DNA of 22,847 nt from Porogramme epimiltina (GCA_900155495.1 FTLJ01000845.1:1-22847), one strand, 5' to 3'. Positions 11,493-22,061 are shown, numbered from the stretch's first letter. Made by a program: numbers and translations. The notes: generated by a model from the sequence alone, not told the origin.

Positions 11493-13910
11493 TTATTCTT
11501 GCCCGTCCCACACATATCCCCTAAACACGTTCACCCACCAGCGGACCTCGCCCCCACCGCTCGTGGCCCAGTGCGAGGAGACCGTGGAGACGCCGCCTCC
11601 GCCGTCATCGCGGCAGATCTCGCCGTCGCGCTCGACCTCGTCCACCATCTCCTGCGTGAGCCCGATTGGGAGGTCTTCCTCTCGTGCGATCTCGACGGTG
11701 GTCCGCGGGCCGACTGCGGGTCCAATTGGAGAGCAGGAATAGTTTTGGACACCGGAGGGTGATCGAACAGTCGAGCGTTTGGGGCGTGACGAGCGGCGTG
11801 TGGGCGTGGGTTTGGTTAGGAATGGAGAGTGCAGACGCGTGCGGCGTTCGTCCGTTTGACGTCCAGGGGAGCAGCGGCGCTGATCAGCTTCGGGTGGTAC
11901 GACGGGGCAGCAGCGGGAGCGAGAGGAGCGAATCACCCACCAAGCGTTAGGAGGCCCACTAGCCTAGACGCGAACGCCGCGCTGCCGTACGGCGGCGTAT
12001 GGAGCACCGAGAGGCCCGAGGCGGCAAACGTCCGCACCCGGATCGGGGGGAGCGTGAAGCTTGGCAGATTGGGGAGGACTTGAAGGAACGTTGCTGGGGG
12101 GATGAGCGCTGTGATAGAGAGGGAGAGTCAGCCTGGTACGGTCAGGCCCGGATGACAATGAGGGAATGAGTGGACAGAATGCTAGTATCGGGCGAATGGG
12201 GAAGGGGGGGGGAGTCGTGAGGAAAACATAATAGGGAAAACGTAACCTACAGACTCCTCGCGCGCGGTTCCACCCGCCCCACACCTCATCTAGCCCAACT
12301 ACCCCGCGCTTGCGCATCATTCCCTCGCCGCCCTTGCCTCCGGGGCCCGTGGCTCCCATGCCTTGAAGAATGCCCGAAAGCTCGCGTGCGAGCTCCTCGA
12401 GCCACCCGCGCTCGTCCCGCATCATGTCCTGCGTCACGGGCGCGTTCGTCATCTGCAGCCCGAGCTGCGCGAGCGACGAGCGGATGAACGTCGCCTCCTC
12501 GGGCTCCACCGGCGTGCGCTGCTGCTGCTGGCCCGGGGACAGTGCGGAGGACATGCCTGCGGGCGGCGGCGCGGACGCGGCGGTGAGCCGCTCGTTGAGG
12601 TCCTGGGAGAGCTTGACCATGTCCTTCCACTTGACCATGAGCGCCTCGAGGTCGGCCAGGGCGTCCTCCATGTTGGACTGTGATGTGGCGGCGGTCGTCT
12701 CGACCGAGCGCAGGATGCCGTCTGTGACCGATGTGGAGGGATCAGTAATGATGTGTTAATCGCGCGGGGGAAGGGACCCACTGATTCCAGATCTCCCAAG
12801 CGGGCGGGACGCTGGCCCTGCGGAGGACGACTCCGATTCTCTCGCGGTGGCTTTGGTCTGGATAGTATCCGGTGATGAAGGTCAATAGGCTGTTTCAATA
12901 ATAGGCAGATTCAACTCACCTCCCACGCCTTCCCGAGAAGACATCGCTTAAGCACACTATAGAACGGTTTGTCGCCTCCCTTGCGGAAGCTCAGCCTAAT
13001 CATACGTTTTTCCGGAGTCTCGTCATCCCAATCGTCGTCAGAATCTGGCGCCGGGGTCGCCGACCGCGAGGCGGGCGCAGATTTCGCTGCAGATAGCTGG
13101 GGAGGCAGCGCTTGAGGAGGCGGCTGTGGAAGTGGAGTCCCGCAAATCTCGCATTCGCGGAGGAGCGGGCTGTTGAGGAAGGTGCACGCTATACATGCGA
13201 CCTCCGTCGTCGGGTTTGTTACCACGGGGACCGGGGGCGAGGGCGAAGGCGAGTTCGAAATGCTGAGCTTCCCTAAGTTTAGGGAGGAAGAAGGGAGGGA
13301 GGTTGAAAGCGGGTGGGCGGGCGGAGGTGCCGATCTGATTGGGATATTGATGGGTGCTTTGATGGATGCACGAGGTACCCCGCATAGCGAACAGACCGCG
13401 GAGGAGGTCAGACCAACGGGATTTCGGTTACTGCATACCTCACATTCCCAGAATTCGACATTTCTTGTTGGCGCAGATGTGGACGGAGTTTGTTCAGCTG
13501 ATCCCATATACGCGGCAGATTGGTTTTGCGGTTGTGCTCTAGGAGGAGGTTGATTGAGGTAAAGTGTAACTTTCGAGGAGCTGGTGAAGAGGCCAGCGTA
13601 ATACTCTGTCCTCCCGACGTGTGCGAGATCTAGCATGAACGATCGAGAAAAAGGATGGGCGCTGTCGACATAGAAGAGACGATGTGTAGTAGCATGCACA
13701 ACTCCTGCCTGATGATGGGGTGCTTTCTGTGGACTAAAGTGAGAAATATGAGATACCGGAGGGAGAGTGAGCTAGGTGGGTGATGAGTGAAGCTTACCCG
13801 TCATATATTCCAACACCCTCTTGAGACGAGAGAAGTACTTCATCCTCGTAGAGGAGAGCTGGCACAGGTATCGTCCCGTCGACGCTGGTAGTGAATCTCT
13901 TCAAAGCCAT
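11493..13910 (-). CDS. VPS36: ESCRT-II subunit Vps36 (GLUE, NZF and EAP30 domains)
   Basis: Vps36 binds ubiquitin and phosphoinositide at endosomes and, with Vps22 and Vps25, sorts membrane cargo into multivesicular bodies. Exons on the - strand are 13910-13798, 13733-12920, 12857-12782, 12721-12251, 12108-11941 and 11713-11493. All phases agree, giving 620 aa. The split GLUE domain begins at residue 1 (VPALLYEDEVLLSSQEGVG, then GPQKAPHHQAGVVHATTHRL) and resumes at about 281-309 (RLSFRKGGDKPFYSVLKR). The insert carries two NZF fingers. The first is W133/C135/C138/C152/C155, with a longer loop. The second is C218/C221/C232/C235, with the Thr-Phe pair after its second Cys that typifies ubiquitin-binding NZFs. 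The EAP30 winged-helix region starts near residue 334 (GINGILRSVE), includes GLDEVWGGWNRARGVSLIPP, and ends WWVNVFRGYVWDGQE. The start has A at -3, and a CCAAT box lies just upstream. Introns 4 and 5 (142 and 227 nt) are longer than the others (60-64 nt). Confidence 0.95.
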
Positions 13911-14728
13911 TGTAATTGGCCACGGCACACGACCTAGATTATCGAGAAAGGATCAGGAACTGGGTGCTCAAACAGACCGTGGATTGCGGTCTACTTACGC
14001 GAATCTAAAGTGTGGACCCGAGGGCCCGTCGCGGATTTTGAGGGTGGCTTCCGAGTGTGAACTCCGTACTCTGCTTCAATGGGAAGCTTCCACACCGAGC
14101 AGATGGCGATAATCACTAGCGTTCGAGTGTGGCCTGGACCGAAATAAGATTGGCTTACGAGTCAGCAAGGAGCGGCACTACCTTTGTAGTCTTACTCTAG
14201 GTATCAGTTACCGTTATTGATGATATGACTTGTGAAGCTTTGAAGGGTGGAGTCGAACTACGAAAGCTGCGGCTGAGACTGCGGACGGCAACACGCAAGC
14301 TCTGTAAGCGCCCCGAGGTGGGCGGGCCGCTGGCTGACGTCATTTGATTACTATTACGTAATTATCAAAAATTGCATCCCGTTGCGGCAACGTCAAGGGC
14401 TTCAAGCTGGTTTCTTTCGTCCCCTCCCACTATCCAACAAAATGCCAGGGAGCACGCGGGGTATATCATAGACCCGTGAAAACACCGATTCGTCGTCACG
14501 AAACTCCTCTGGACGTGTTGGAATACCAAACAGGATCGTATTCAGTACCTACGACCACGAACCGCCGCTGAGTACACGAACATGGCTACGATCTTGTCGG
14601 AGGGGTGAACGTTTCAACGACGACCACCACGGTATAAGAGGGCGCTTCAGAATGATCACGGTGACGCGGTCCCCGAGTCCTCCTCCGCTTCGCTGCACGA
14701 TCACTGAAGTCCTTTGTTATCATATCAT
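13911..14728 (-). promoter_or_regulatory. VPS36 upstream region with paired bZIP-type palindromes
   Basis: This 818-bp interval separates the VPS36 start from the stop of the next gene; both genes read on the - strand. It contains a perfect CRE-type TGACGTCA (14335-14342) and a perfect 10-bp palindrome ATTACGTAAT (14353-14362), 10 bp apart and about 425 bp upstream of the VPS36 ATG. A CCAAT box lies at about 13914-13920. The end of the interval, from about 14571, is homologous to 16699-16837. No gene is seen in it. Confidence 0.5.
14335..14362. promoter_or_regulatory. CRE/ATF palindrome and TTACGTAA palindrome
   Basis: TGACGTCA and ATTACGTAAT are perfect self-complementary sites of the classes bound by ATF/CREB and Yap/C/EBP-type bZIP dimers. 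They stand out in a short AT-rich interval. That they are used is an inference. Confidence 0.45.
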
Positions 14729-16436
14729 TTACTCCCTCCTGCGCCTACGGCCACGATCCGTCTCGATTTTGACAAGCCAATCCCAGCGCTCGAACGACCA
14801 CTGCCGCGTGTTGCAGAGATTTGTAATTGTAAGGTCGCGGGCGTCCTGCACGTCGATCGAGTGGGCGATGTCGCACTGTAGGTGAACTAGCTTCGTACAG
14901 CGGTCGGCGAGTCCGACTAGTGCGCTGACAGTAGGGGTCCACATAGGTGTAAAAAAAGTTCGAGAGCTCCCGAATGCATCCCTACGGCCATTTCCGAGCC
15001 GCAGTGCAGTGATGTCCTTCCATGCGTGCGCCATCTGGTCCAGGTCTGCGTTTGAAACGGATAAGAAAGCTCGTCCCATAGAAAGAGAGAGGACGTGCAG
15101 ATGGTGGGCGTGTAGAAGTGGGGGAAAAGTGTCATGAAACGAGAAGTTGAGGGGCGAGTGCAAGGGGCCGATCCCCGCAAAAGAGAAATAGAGCTCAATC
15201 TTCCTGAGAGAAAGAGAGAACTGCGGAGAAGACAGGGCTTGTATGCACGGACCAATATCTTCTGGGAGTGTGTGGAAGTGGGTCCCGGTGACCGTCACCT
15301 CAGCAAGAGCCTGCGAGCTGATCGCGGGAAGGAGAGAGGTAAAGTAAGGGACCACAAGCCCGTGATCGGTCATATGAATGCGTCGCAAGGCGGGGAAGAG
15401 GCCTCCTGAAAGTGTATCTCCGAGTGAACTAGGAACTCGCTGGAAGGATCCACCATCCTCGCGTTGGGGGTCGAGGGAGCCGATCAGCTCTTCTACATGC
15501 TGGCTCTGTCCTAATGCCTCGAGGCAGTCGGCCGCTGTGGAAGTTTGTAGAGATAGAACACGAAGTCGCGTGTAGGCCGAGAGTCGGAGAAGGGTTTCTG
15601 GTTCGAAATTCACACCCACGAGAACCTCGGTCAAGTGCGGGCACATTGTCAAGACCTTCTTCATGTCGGCATCGTCGCCTGTCATATCAATCGATTGCCG
15701 TGATCTGTTATAGCCTCCTCCACCGCGCGAGTCGAACATGGGATGACAGAATGCGATGGCCGAGAGCGTTGGGCTGACTAGCATGTCAAAGAGTTGGGTG
15801 GATGCATCGTGATCGCCCTCGACAGCCCTGTGCCATGCGAGGAAACGCAGGCCAGGGAGAATAGGTGCTCCGCCTGTGCGTCTATAGAGCTTGGATGTCG
15901 TTTTTTTGCTAATGAAGGGAGGTTCATTGAAGGTGGGGCACGCATGATACCCGATCTCGCGAACGCGTGCGGCGTATTTGAGGAATACGGCCCACTCTTC
16001 GTCAAGAATCTGCCCTTCGATATGCTAGAAACAGGGAACGGGACGTAGGCAGCCAGCTCGCGTAAAGCGGTGAGAGAGAGCTTACATAGCATACGTCGGT
16101 ATCAAATGCGTAGGGATCATTATGATCAGGGAAAAACAACTTGAAGTTGGAAAGAAGTCCAAGAAGAGTGTACAGGCCTCCAGGTGGGGCTGCCCATAGC
16201 TCGTTCAACGCAGGTTCCGAGAATACTTTGCAGGTAAGGGCAAGGCTTCGCAATGCGCATATTGACTGTATTGTAACCCCTTCACAGCGTGCAACAGTAG
16301 AGCGGAGATTTCCCTCGCACCAATATTCTTGGGGGCGAAGGGCTGATACGAGTGTCGAGCGGCCTTGGAGGGGGGCGGTAGAGAGGTGGGTAAAGATCTC
16401 GTGAATGACATCGGTTTGAGTGAGGGCTATATGCAT
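14729..16436 (-). CDS. F-box-like / leucine-rich repeat protein, copy 1
   Basis: Proteins of this kind usually act as substrate receptors of SCF ubiquitin ligases; the substrate is unknown. Exons are 16436-16086 and 16024-14729, with a 61-nt intron (GTAAGC...TTTCTAG), giving 548 aa. The F-box-like region covers about residues 8-75: TQTDVIHEIFTHLS, then after an insert of about 45 residues LRSLALTCKVFSEPALNELW. This matches the usual agaricomycete pattern ending in a Thr-Cys, Phe, Pro-Ala-Leu, Leu-Trp string. The remainder has leucine-rich strands such as CPHLTEVLVGVNFEPETLLR and LRVLSLQTST, and ends in a basic tail. The start is fixed by alignment with copy 2. Assignment as an F-box protein is by pattern only; a generic LRR protein is the alternative. 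Confidence 0.8.
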
Positions 16437-16837
16437 AGTAGTCTGGAGAGTTGGAAAGCAATTGCGAGAGTGTTTCGTTGTCTTCCACGAGTCGTATATG
16501 TATGTAAATCGTCAAAGTATCGGGAGGAAAGGAAGGTGAGGTGCCTCGATGGTGATCATAGAATTCCCACGAATACAATCCCTGATCATGATTGTGTGAT
16601 CAGTAGTAGCTGCGCCTTCAAGGTTCAAGGTTCAAGGTTCAATTGTACTTATCATATCCTGCCACCCCTACTTATGCTATGTCACGAACCTAGCAGCTAA
16701 GTACACGAATGTGGCTACAATCTTGGCAGAGGGCGGGAACAACCGCGGCTACAACATCAAAGGGCGCTTCGGCACGAGCACGGTTGGCACGTAGCCCCAG
16801 GGTTCGCATCTGCCTCCTTGCGCGATTACTGTCGCAG
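16437..16837. other. Spacer between the two F-box gene copies
   Basis: About 16437-16580 is the upstream flank of copy 1 and matches 18530-18678. About 16699-16837 is the downstream flank of copy 2 and matches 14571-14728. Between them is unshared sequence: an inverted repeat CTGATCA/TGATCAG (16582-16588 and 16597-16603) and a TTCAAGG heptamer array. No gene is seen. Confidence 0.6.
16617..16642 (+). repeat. TTCAAGG heptamer tandem repeat
   Basis: About 3.7 perfect copies of TTCAAGG occur in the non-homologous gap between the two duplication units. Confidence 0.85.
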
Positions 16838-18529
16838 TCACTCCGTCTCGTGCTCATGGCCGGCACGATCCGTTTCGATCTTGACAAGCCATTCCCGGCG
16901 TTGAGCCGACCATTGCCGCGCGTTGCAAAGATTTGTAAGGTCGCGGGCTTCCTGCTCCTCAATCGCCGCCACGTCGCACTGCAGGTGGACTAGCTTCGTA
17001 CATTGGTCCGCAATTCTGACGAGTGCACCGACAGTGGGGGTCTTCGTGGGAGTCGAAACGTTCAAAGTGTCCCAGAACGGGCCTATGTGGCCATGCCCGA
17101 GCTGAAGTGTGATAACTTCCTTCCATGCCTGTGCCATCTGGTCCAGGTCTGCGTCAGAGATGGATACGAAAGCATTTACCACAGAAAGAGAGAGCACGCG
17201 TAGGTGGCGGACGTGTAGGAGTGGGGAAAAGGTGTCGTGAAACGAAACAGTTTCCAAGTATACGAGGCGGAATCCCCCAAGGGAGAAGTGGAGCTCAATC
17301 TTCCTCAGAGAATGAGAAAACTGCGGGGAGGACAATGCTTGTATGCATGGACCGATATCTTCTGGACGTGTGCGAAGGTGGGTACGAGTGACGATTACTT
17401 CGGCAAGAACCCGCGAGCCGATTGTGGAAATGAGGGAGGTGAAGTAAGGGACTACAAGCCCGTAATCGGTCATACGAATGCGGCGTAGGGCGGGAAAGAG
17501 GCCTCCTGTAAGTGCGTGCTCGAGTAAATCAGGAACTTGGTGGGCGGATCTCCTATCCTCGAGGCAGCCGGTCAGCTCTTCTATGTGCTGATTCTTTCCT
17601 AGTGCCTCGAGGCGATCGGCCGTTGTAGATGTTTGTAGAGATAGAACACGAAGCTGCGTGTGGGTCGAGAATTGGCGGAGGGTTTCTGGTTCGAAATCCA
17701 CGCCGACGAAAACCTCGATCAAGTGCGGACACGTCGTCAAGACTTTCTTGACATCGGCACCGTGGCCCATCATGTCAATCGATTCCCACCGATCAAGGGC
17801 GGTTATTATGGCGCGCGACTCGAACATGGGATGCCAGAATGCCACGACGGAGAGCGTTGGGCTGACTAGCATGTCGAAGAGTTGGGTGGATGCAGCGTGA
17901 TCGCCCTCGACATCCCGGTGCCATGCGAGGAAACGCAGGCTGGGGAAAAGAGGTGCTCCACCAGCATGCCTATAGAGCTCGGATATCGCATCTTTGCCAA
18001 TAAAGACCCGGGACAGCTCATCGAAAGTGGGGCACTCATGATACCCAATCTCGCGAACGCGTGCGGCGTATTTGAGGAAAATAGACCACTCTTCTTCGAG
18101 AATATTCCCTTCGATATGCTAGAAAACGGAGATGCGACATAGGCAACAAGATTCTGCAATGTAGTCAATGTAGTGAGTGAAACTCACATAACATATCTCA
18201 TACGTATGAACATTTTCAGGGAGTAGCAACTTGAAGTTGGAAAGAAGTCCAAGAAGAGTGTACAGGCCTCCAGGCGGGGCAGCCCATAGCTCGTCTAACG
18301 CAGGCTCCGAGAATGCTTTGCAAGTAAGGGAAAGGCTTCGCAACGCGTGTATTGATTCGATTGTAACCGATTTACAGCCGAGCACTGTAGAGCGGAGGCT
18401 TCCCTTGCACCAGTACTCTTGGGGGCGAAGGGATGAGGCGGGTGGTGTTGAGAGGCCTTTAGGTGGGGCGGTAGAGAGGTGGATAAAGATTTCGTGGATA
18501 ATGTCGAATTGAGAGAGGGCTGGATGCAT
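16838..18529 (-). CDS. F-box-like / leucine-rich repeat protein, copy 2
   Basis: This is a paralogue of the gene at 14729-16436, alike along its whole length (roughly two thirds identical by eye). Exons are 18529-18188 and 18118-16838, with a 69-nt intron (GTGAGT...TTTCTAG) at exactly the same codon, giving 540 aa. It has the same architecture: SQFDIIHEIFIHLS, LRSLSLTCKAFSEPALDELW, the shared block AAPPGGLYTLLGLLSNFKL, then leucine-rich strands. The frame also opens at 18583, 18 codons earlier, but the ATG at 18529 aligns with the start of copy 1 and is preferred. The frame is intact with no premature stop, so both copies look functional. A transposon lies about 150 bp upstream of the start, so its promoter may differ from that of copy 1. 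Confidence 0.8.
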
Positions 18530-18678
18530 ATGGGTGGGTAGAGTGACAAAGCAGTTGGGAGGTTGTCCAGTTAACTTCCACAATTCACATGTGCAAATCG
18601 TGGGGATGTCTGGAAGGAAGGGCGAAGTTTCAAGTCAAGGCGCCTCGGTAATCACGATGGAATTCACACGGATACAAT

Positions 18679-19403
18679 AGGGGAGGTCAAAGCTGGGATT
18701 TCGACGAGGATTCTGAGTGTGATTCTGGATGTGATTCTGGGAGGCCAGAATCGCGGATTTTGCAGAATCGCTCAGAATCGCGCAGAATCGCAGAAGCAGC
18801 TCGGGAGCTGCTTCTCTCGTCAGAATCACGATTCTGGGCCTCGCGATTCTGGGCCGTGTGCCTTTTCCGGCAACACCCCCCTTGGTTGCTTATGTAAAGA
18901 CATATATTCCGCTTTCCCTCTCTTCATTCACATGTCATTTTTTCGAGTCTAGTAAAGCATAAGGGGCTCGAAAAAAACCTTGTACGATAGTGCTAGATGA
19001 AACTTTACGCTCAACTCGGAAGTCGCCCTATTTTCAGTGTTCAAGTTCACTGAGGCATGCACCGGGTCCTCATTCGAGACTGGAAAATGCAAGAAAACTT
19101 CGCAGCTGACGCAGAAGCCTTTCTGCCACACTCCCAGGCCATCCACCACACTTTCCAGCTGTACACCACGACTACAGGCCGTCGAAGGTAGATATCTGAA
19201 GGGAGTTCACGTGCCAAGGCCGGGCGTTTGAGCTGGGAATCCCAGGATCCGAATCAATCCAAAATCCCGTCAGAATCAGGTTGTCTGGTGGGGTGGTCAG
19301 AGCGGCACAGGATTTTGTGAGGATTCTGGTCTCATAATCAACACAGAATCGTTCACATAATCCGCCCAGAATCCGCGTCAGAATCCCAGCTTTGACCTCC
19401 CCT
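18679..19403. mobile_element. Non-autonomous TIR DNA transposon (MITE-like), 725 bp
   Basis: Perfect 22-bp terminal inverted repeats lie at 18679-18700 and 19382-19403, beginning AGGGGAGGTCAAAGCTGG. They are flanked by AAT on both sides (18676-18678 and 19404-19406), an apparent 3-bp target duplication. The element holds 15 exact AGAATC/GATTCT motifs, ten at 18709-18850 and five at 19272-19385, in both orientations. An 11-bp perfect hairpin lies at 18792-18815. No transposase frame is present. Dense subterminal repeats are typical transposase-binding arrays. A 3-bp target duplication fits PIF/Harbinger or CMC-type elements, but the superfamily is not settled; TA duplication (Tc1/mariner) is a weaker alternative. 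Confidence 0.85.
18792..18815. repeat. Perfect hairpin inside the transposon
   Basis: Arms AGAAGCAGCTC and GAGCTGCTTCT are perfectly complementary and separated by GG. The hairpin lies in the middle of the left subterminal motif array. Confidence 0.85.
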
Positions 19404-20037
19404 AATATCTGATTATGGATACTATATCTGATTATATTGCCGTTTAATACAACTTCCACTAGATCTAGGTGCGGGAACCAATGCCTGGCTCAACTGTATT
19501 CACTAGTTATACGGTGGTATTGCCGCAGTCGACTAGACTGTTCGTACCACCACGGCACACCCCTCACCGCAAGAGGTCACACCTTGGGTCTACGATTCGC
19601 CTCGTATCTATTACTCCGAGCTCGCCGCGGTACTCGCCCGACCACCCTGGTCCACCCACGAGCGCCGCGAAACTTGCCAAAAGTCGGCATAGGATCACTG
19701 GTCATAGGTACCTTGACATCGAGCGTAGCGCTCTCGAATATTTCTCCACATTAGGTCCCCCTGCCCGCGTCTGTCTCTAGCCCCGGCCACACGCGGACGC
19801 ACGGAGCTTTCCGATAGTACGGACGCCCTCCCTGGACACATGCACAATTTCGCGCTGCTGCTGCGGGCGGCGAATGAAGGATTGACGCATACATATTGTA
19901 TAATCACCGTAAGCGTGTGGAACAAACGAACCGCGTGAGACGAAGTACTGATAAAACTCTTCTCCCTATTTCGCGAGGTGATATTTGACCAATGACGCCT
20001 ATTCGAAGTATGTGGTATGACTGTAAGGCTGATTCAT
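19404..20037. other. Intergenic region right of the transposon
   Basis: It begins with a perfect 12-bp direct repeat ATATCTGATTAT (19405-19416 and 19424-19435), followed by a palindrome CTAGATCTAG at 19459-19468. Open frames on the + strand near 19440-19780 show no domain. The end of the interval is the likely 3' UTR of the - strand gene at 20038. Confidence 0.45.
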
Positions 20038-22008
20038 TCACTGTGTCGTCTGTTCGGCATTCCGCTTGGCAGTGATGGAGGTTGTAGTATCTACACGTTC
20101 GGAGAGAGCCTTGGATGAGTGTATCGACGCTAATATTATTGAACGAAGCTGGGGGGAAAGGAGGTGGTCGTAGGAGCACCAGTCAGCAGTCATTTGCAGG
20201 ATGCACGAGTAGGAGCTCGAGAGCTTGACGTCCAGTATACTCACTTCGGCTAGGGTGTGTTGTACAGGCGGCCTGTTCACACGATTAGGGAACTGTACAG
20301 CCCAACGGAGAACCAGCACACACCTGCAATGCAAATGGTCTTGGATCCTCTCCTCCCCGTTCATCTATATCATAGACCAATGCACCGTCAGTTTCCTACC
20401 AACCGCGACCGAGCATCTTCACTCGTATCGGCCCCGGAGCTTCGATCGGAAGACTTACCCAGCAGGCTAGCACGCCCATGACCTGCGCAAGGCGCCCGCG
20501 CCGCTCCTCTGCGACAGCCTCGCTTGGCGAGTACCGATCCCCACATATTCTGAGCGCGACGCGAGCGTACACCGAGATAGGCACGAACTCATCGTCGCGG
20601 GCCATCTCAGCGCTGTAAAATTGCGGCGACGAGCTCGGGACGCCCCACACCGCCTCCCATGGCGAGTGGGAGTCTGCCCGGAGGGTGGACGCCTGTACGG
20701 CGAGGGCGGGGAGGAACGCGTCGCCATCGGACACGCACATGCGCACCTCCTTCGCTCTGTACATGACGGCCCCCGTGAGGTGCGCTCGGGGAGGAGTGGT
20801 AGGAGACATACCCGGTGCGCGCGGCAAGGGCGCGCGCGGCGGCGAGGACGGGGTAGAGGTAGGAGGAGCCGTCAACCAGCTGAGAGGCCGTGTAGTCACT
20901 GGTAAGACAGACTAAGAGCGGTACGATCGACGGGTTCGCCGCGAGCGCCGCGATGACTCCCTCGTGCGGGCCCAAGAGCGTCGCTGTATAAGGCACGGGT
21001 GTAGAACGTGCGCGCTGGTCAGCGAAGGGAGCCGATGGGGTCGAGTCGAGATGAAAGCATGAGACGTACCTTTGAGCTGTGGGTCGCGATCGTGATAGAG
21101 TACCGCAAAGTCAACGCTCGCTGTGAGCGCGACGCCGAGTTCCGGATCGCCACTCGGGTGTGGGAATAAGATGGGGTCGTCCTCGGGCACGACGCGCAGC
21201 CCAGGGATGAGGGTCACATCTTTGCTGGGGTTCTGGGAGCGCACGCGTTCCATTGCTCCAAGTAGGCACACAGGAACTATCTTGGGCGAATGGACGCAGA
21301 GGTTCTCATCCTGGATAATATTGGATGACTCAGTTGATCGTTGATCTGGAACGCTGTACCGGGCGAGTTCGACGACGTACCCATTCTGGCGAAGAGTAGC
21401 AGAGTTGTTGGACTTGATCAAAGATCCTTGCCGTAGACTGATCGTCGCGGTGGTCCTCTTTGAGTTTGTCGAACCACGCCTCATCGAAGCGCACCGTAGG
21501 GGGCCCCGTGTAAGTGTGGACGCCTATCCTGACGAGATCCACCTTATTGATGTTGGACGAGTGCACGCGCTGTGTAAAGCCGCTGCTTGTAAGTGGATGC
21601 GAAGAGAGATGTTTGGCGGTTACGGACCTTGAGACCGCGGGGTGCGATATGCGTAGCGCGATAAAGGGCTAGTGCGAGCATATCATGACCGCACCACAAC
21701 AAATTCGACAAACTCCACCATCCTTTGCGCAGCTGCCACGCAAGTGAATCAGCCTGATGCCTGTTCCCAGAGACTGCAGCCATCATGGAGATGATTCGGT
21801 CGAGGATGGTAGCAGCGAATTTTCCTAGTGGAACAGCAATCGACACAGTGTGAGGGAAGAGAGGGATGTTTAAGTGAGTGCAGAAGAAAGGGGGTGTCGG
21901 AAGGCGGTGCAGAAATGGAAGACTGACCTCATCGAGCAGGGTAAAGATATAGGGCCCCCTTAATCTCCCTATGTCCTCACACAGCGCGATGACGCCATTC
22001 GTGGATCG
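20038..22008 (-). CDS. Conserved-looking protein of unknown function, 5' end missing
   Basis: I do not recognise this protein. Eight exons join cleanly in one frame: 22008-21628, 21569-21381, 21310-21070, 20983-20812, 20756-20459, 20364-20324, 20272-20245 and 20148-20038. Introns are 51-96 nt with good GT-AG signals, and 486 codons remain. Consistent phases over seven introns argue for a real gene. Visible segments include LRGPYIFTLLDEVSLPF, LWCGHDMLALALYRATHIAP, DPELGVALTASVDFAVLYHD, ANPSIVPLLVCLTSDYTASQ and FVPISVYARVALRICGDRYS; no membrane segment is obvious. The first exon is open from an in-frame stop at 22009-22011 but has no ATG for its first 63 codons; the first in-frame Met is at about residue 64. 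Either the gene was truncated at its 5' end, just where a hairpin-rich block begins, or an undetected upstream exon exists. Confidence 0.7.
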
Positions 22009-22061
22009 TTAATTATTCCACAGGCCTCACAAGTCGCCGGGCAAATGCTGAGTGCCACTAG

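Larger units (their letters stand above)
14571..18678 (-). repeat. Direct tandem duplication, two units of about 2.1 kb
   Basis: Two homologous units in the same orientation, about 14571-16579 and 16699-18678, each carry one F-box-like gene. Corresponding points lie 2093 bp apart at the start codons, 2109 bp at the stops and about 2128 bp in the 3' flanks (GTACACGAA...TGGCTAC...ATCTTG in both). Homology covers the coding sequence, the intron position, about 140 bp upstream of each start and about 140 bp downstream of each stop. The units have diverged substantially, so the event is not recent. Confidence 0.85.

Noticed and set aside
12370..12759. + strand open frame over VPS36
   Set aside because: Antisense shadow of VPS36 exon 4, which carries the conserved EAP30 sequence on the - strand.
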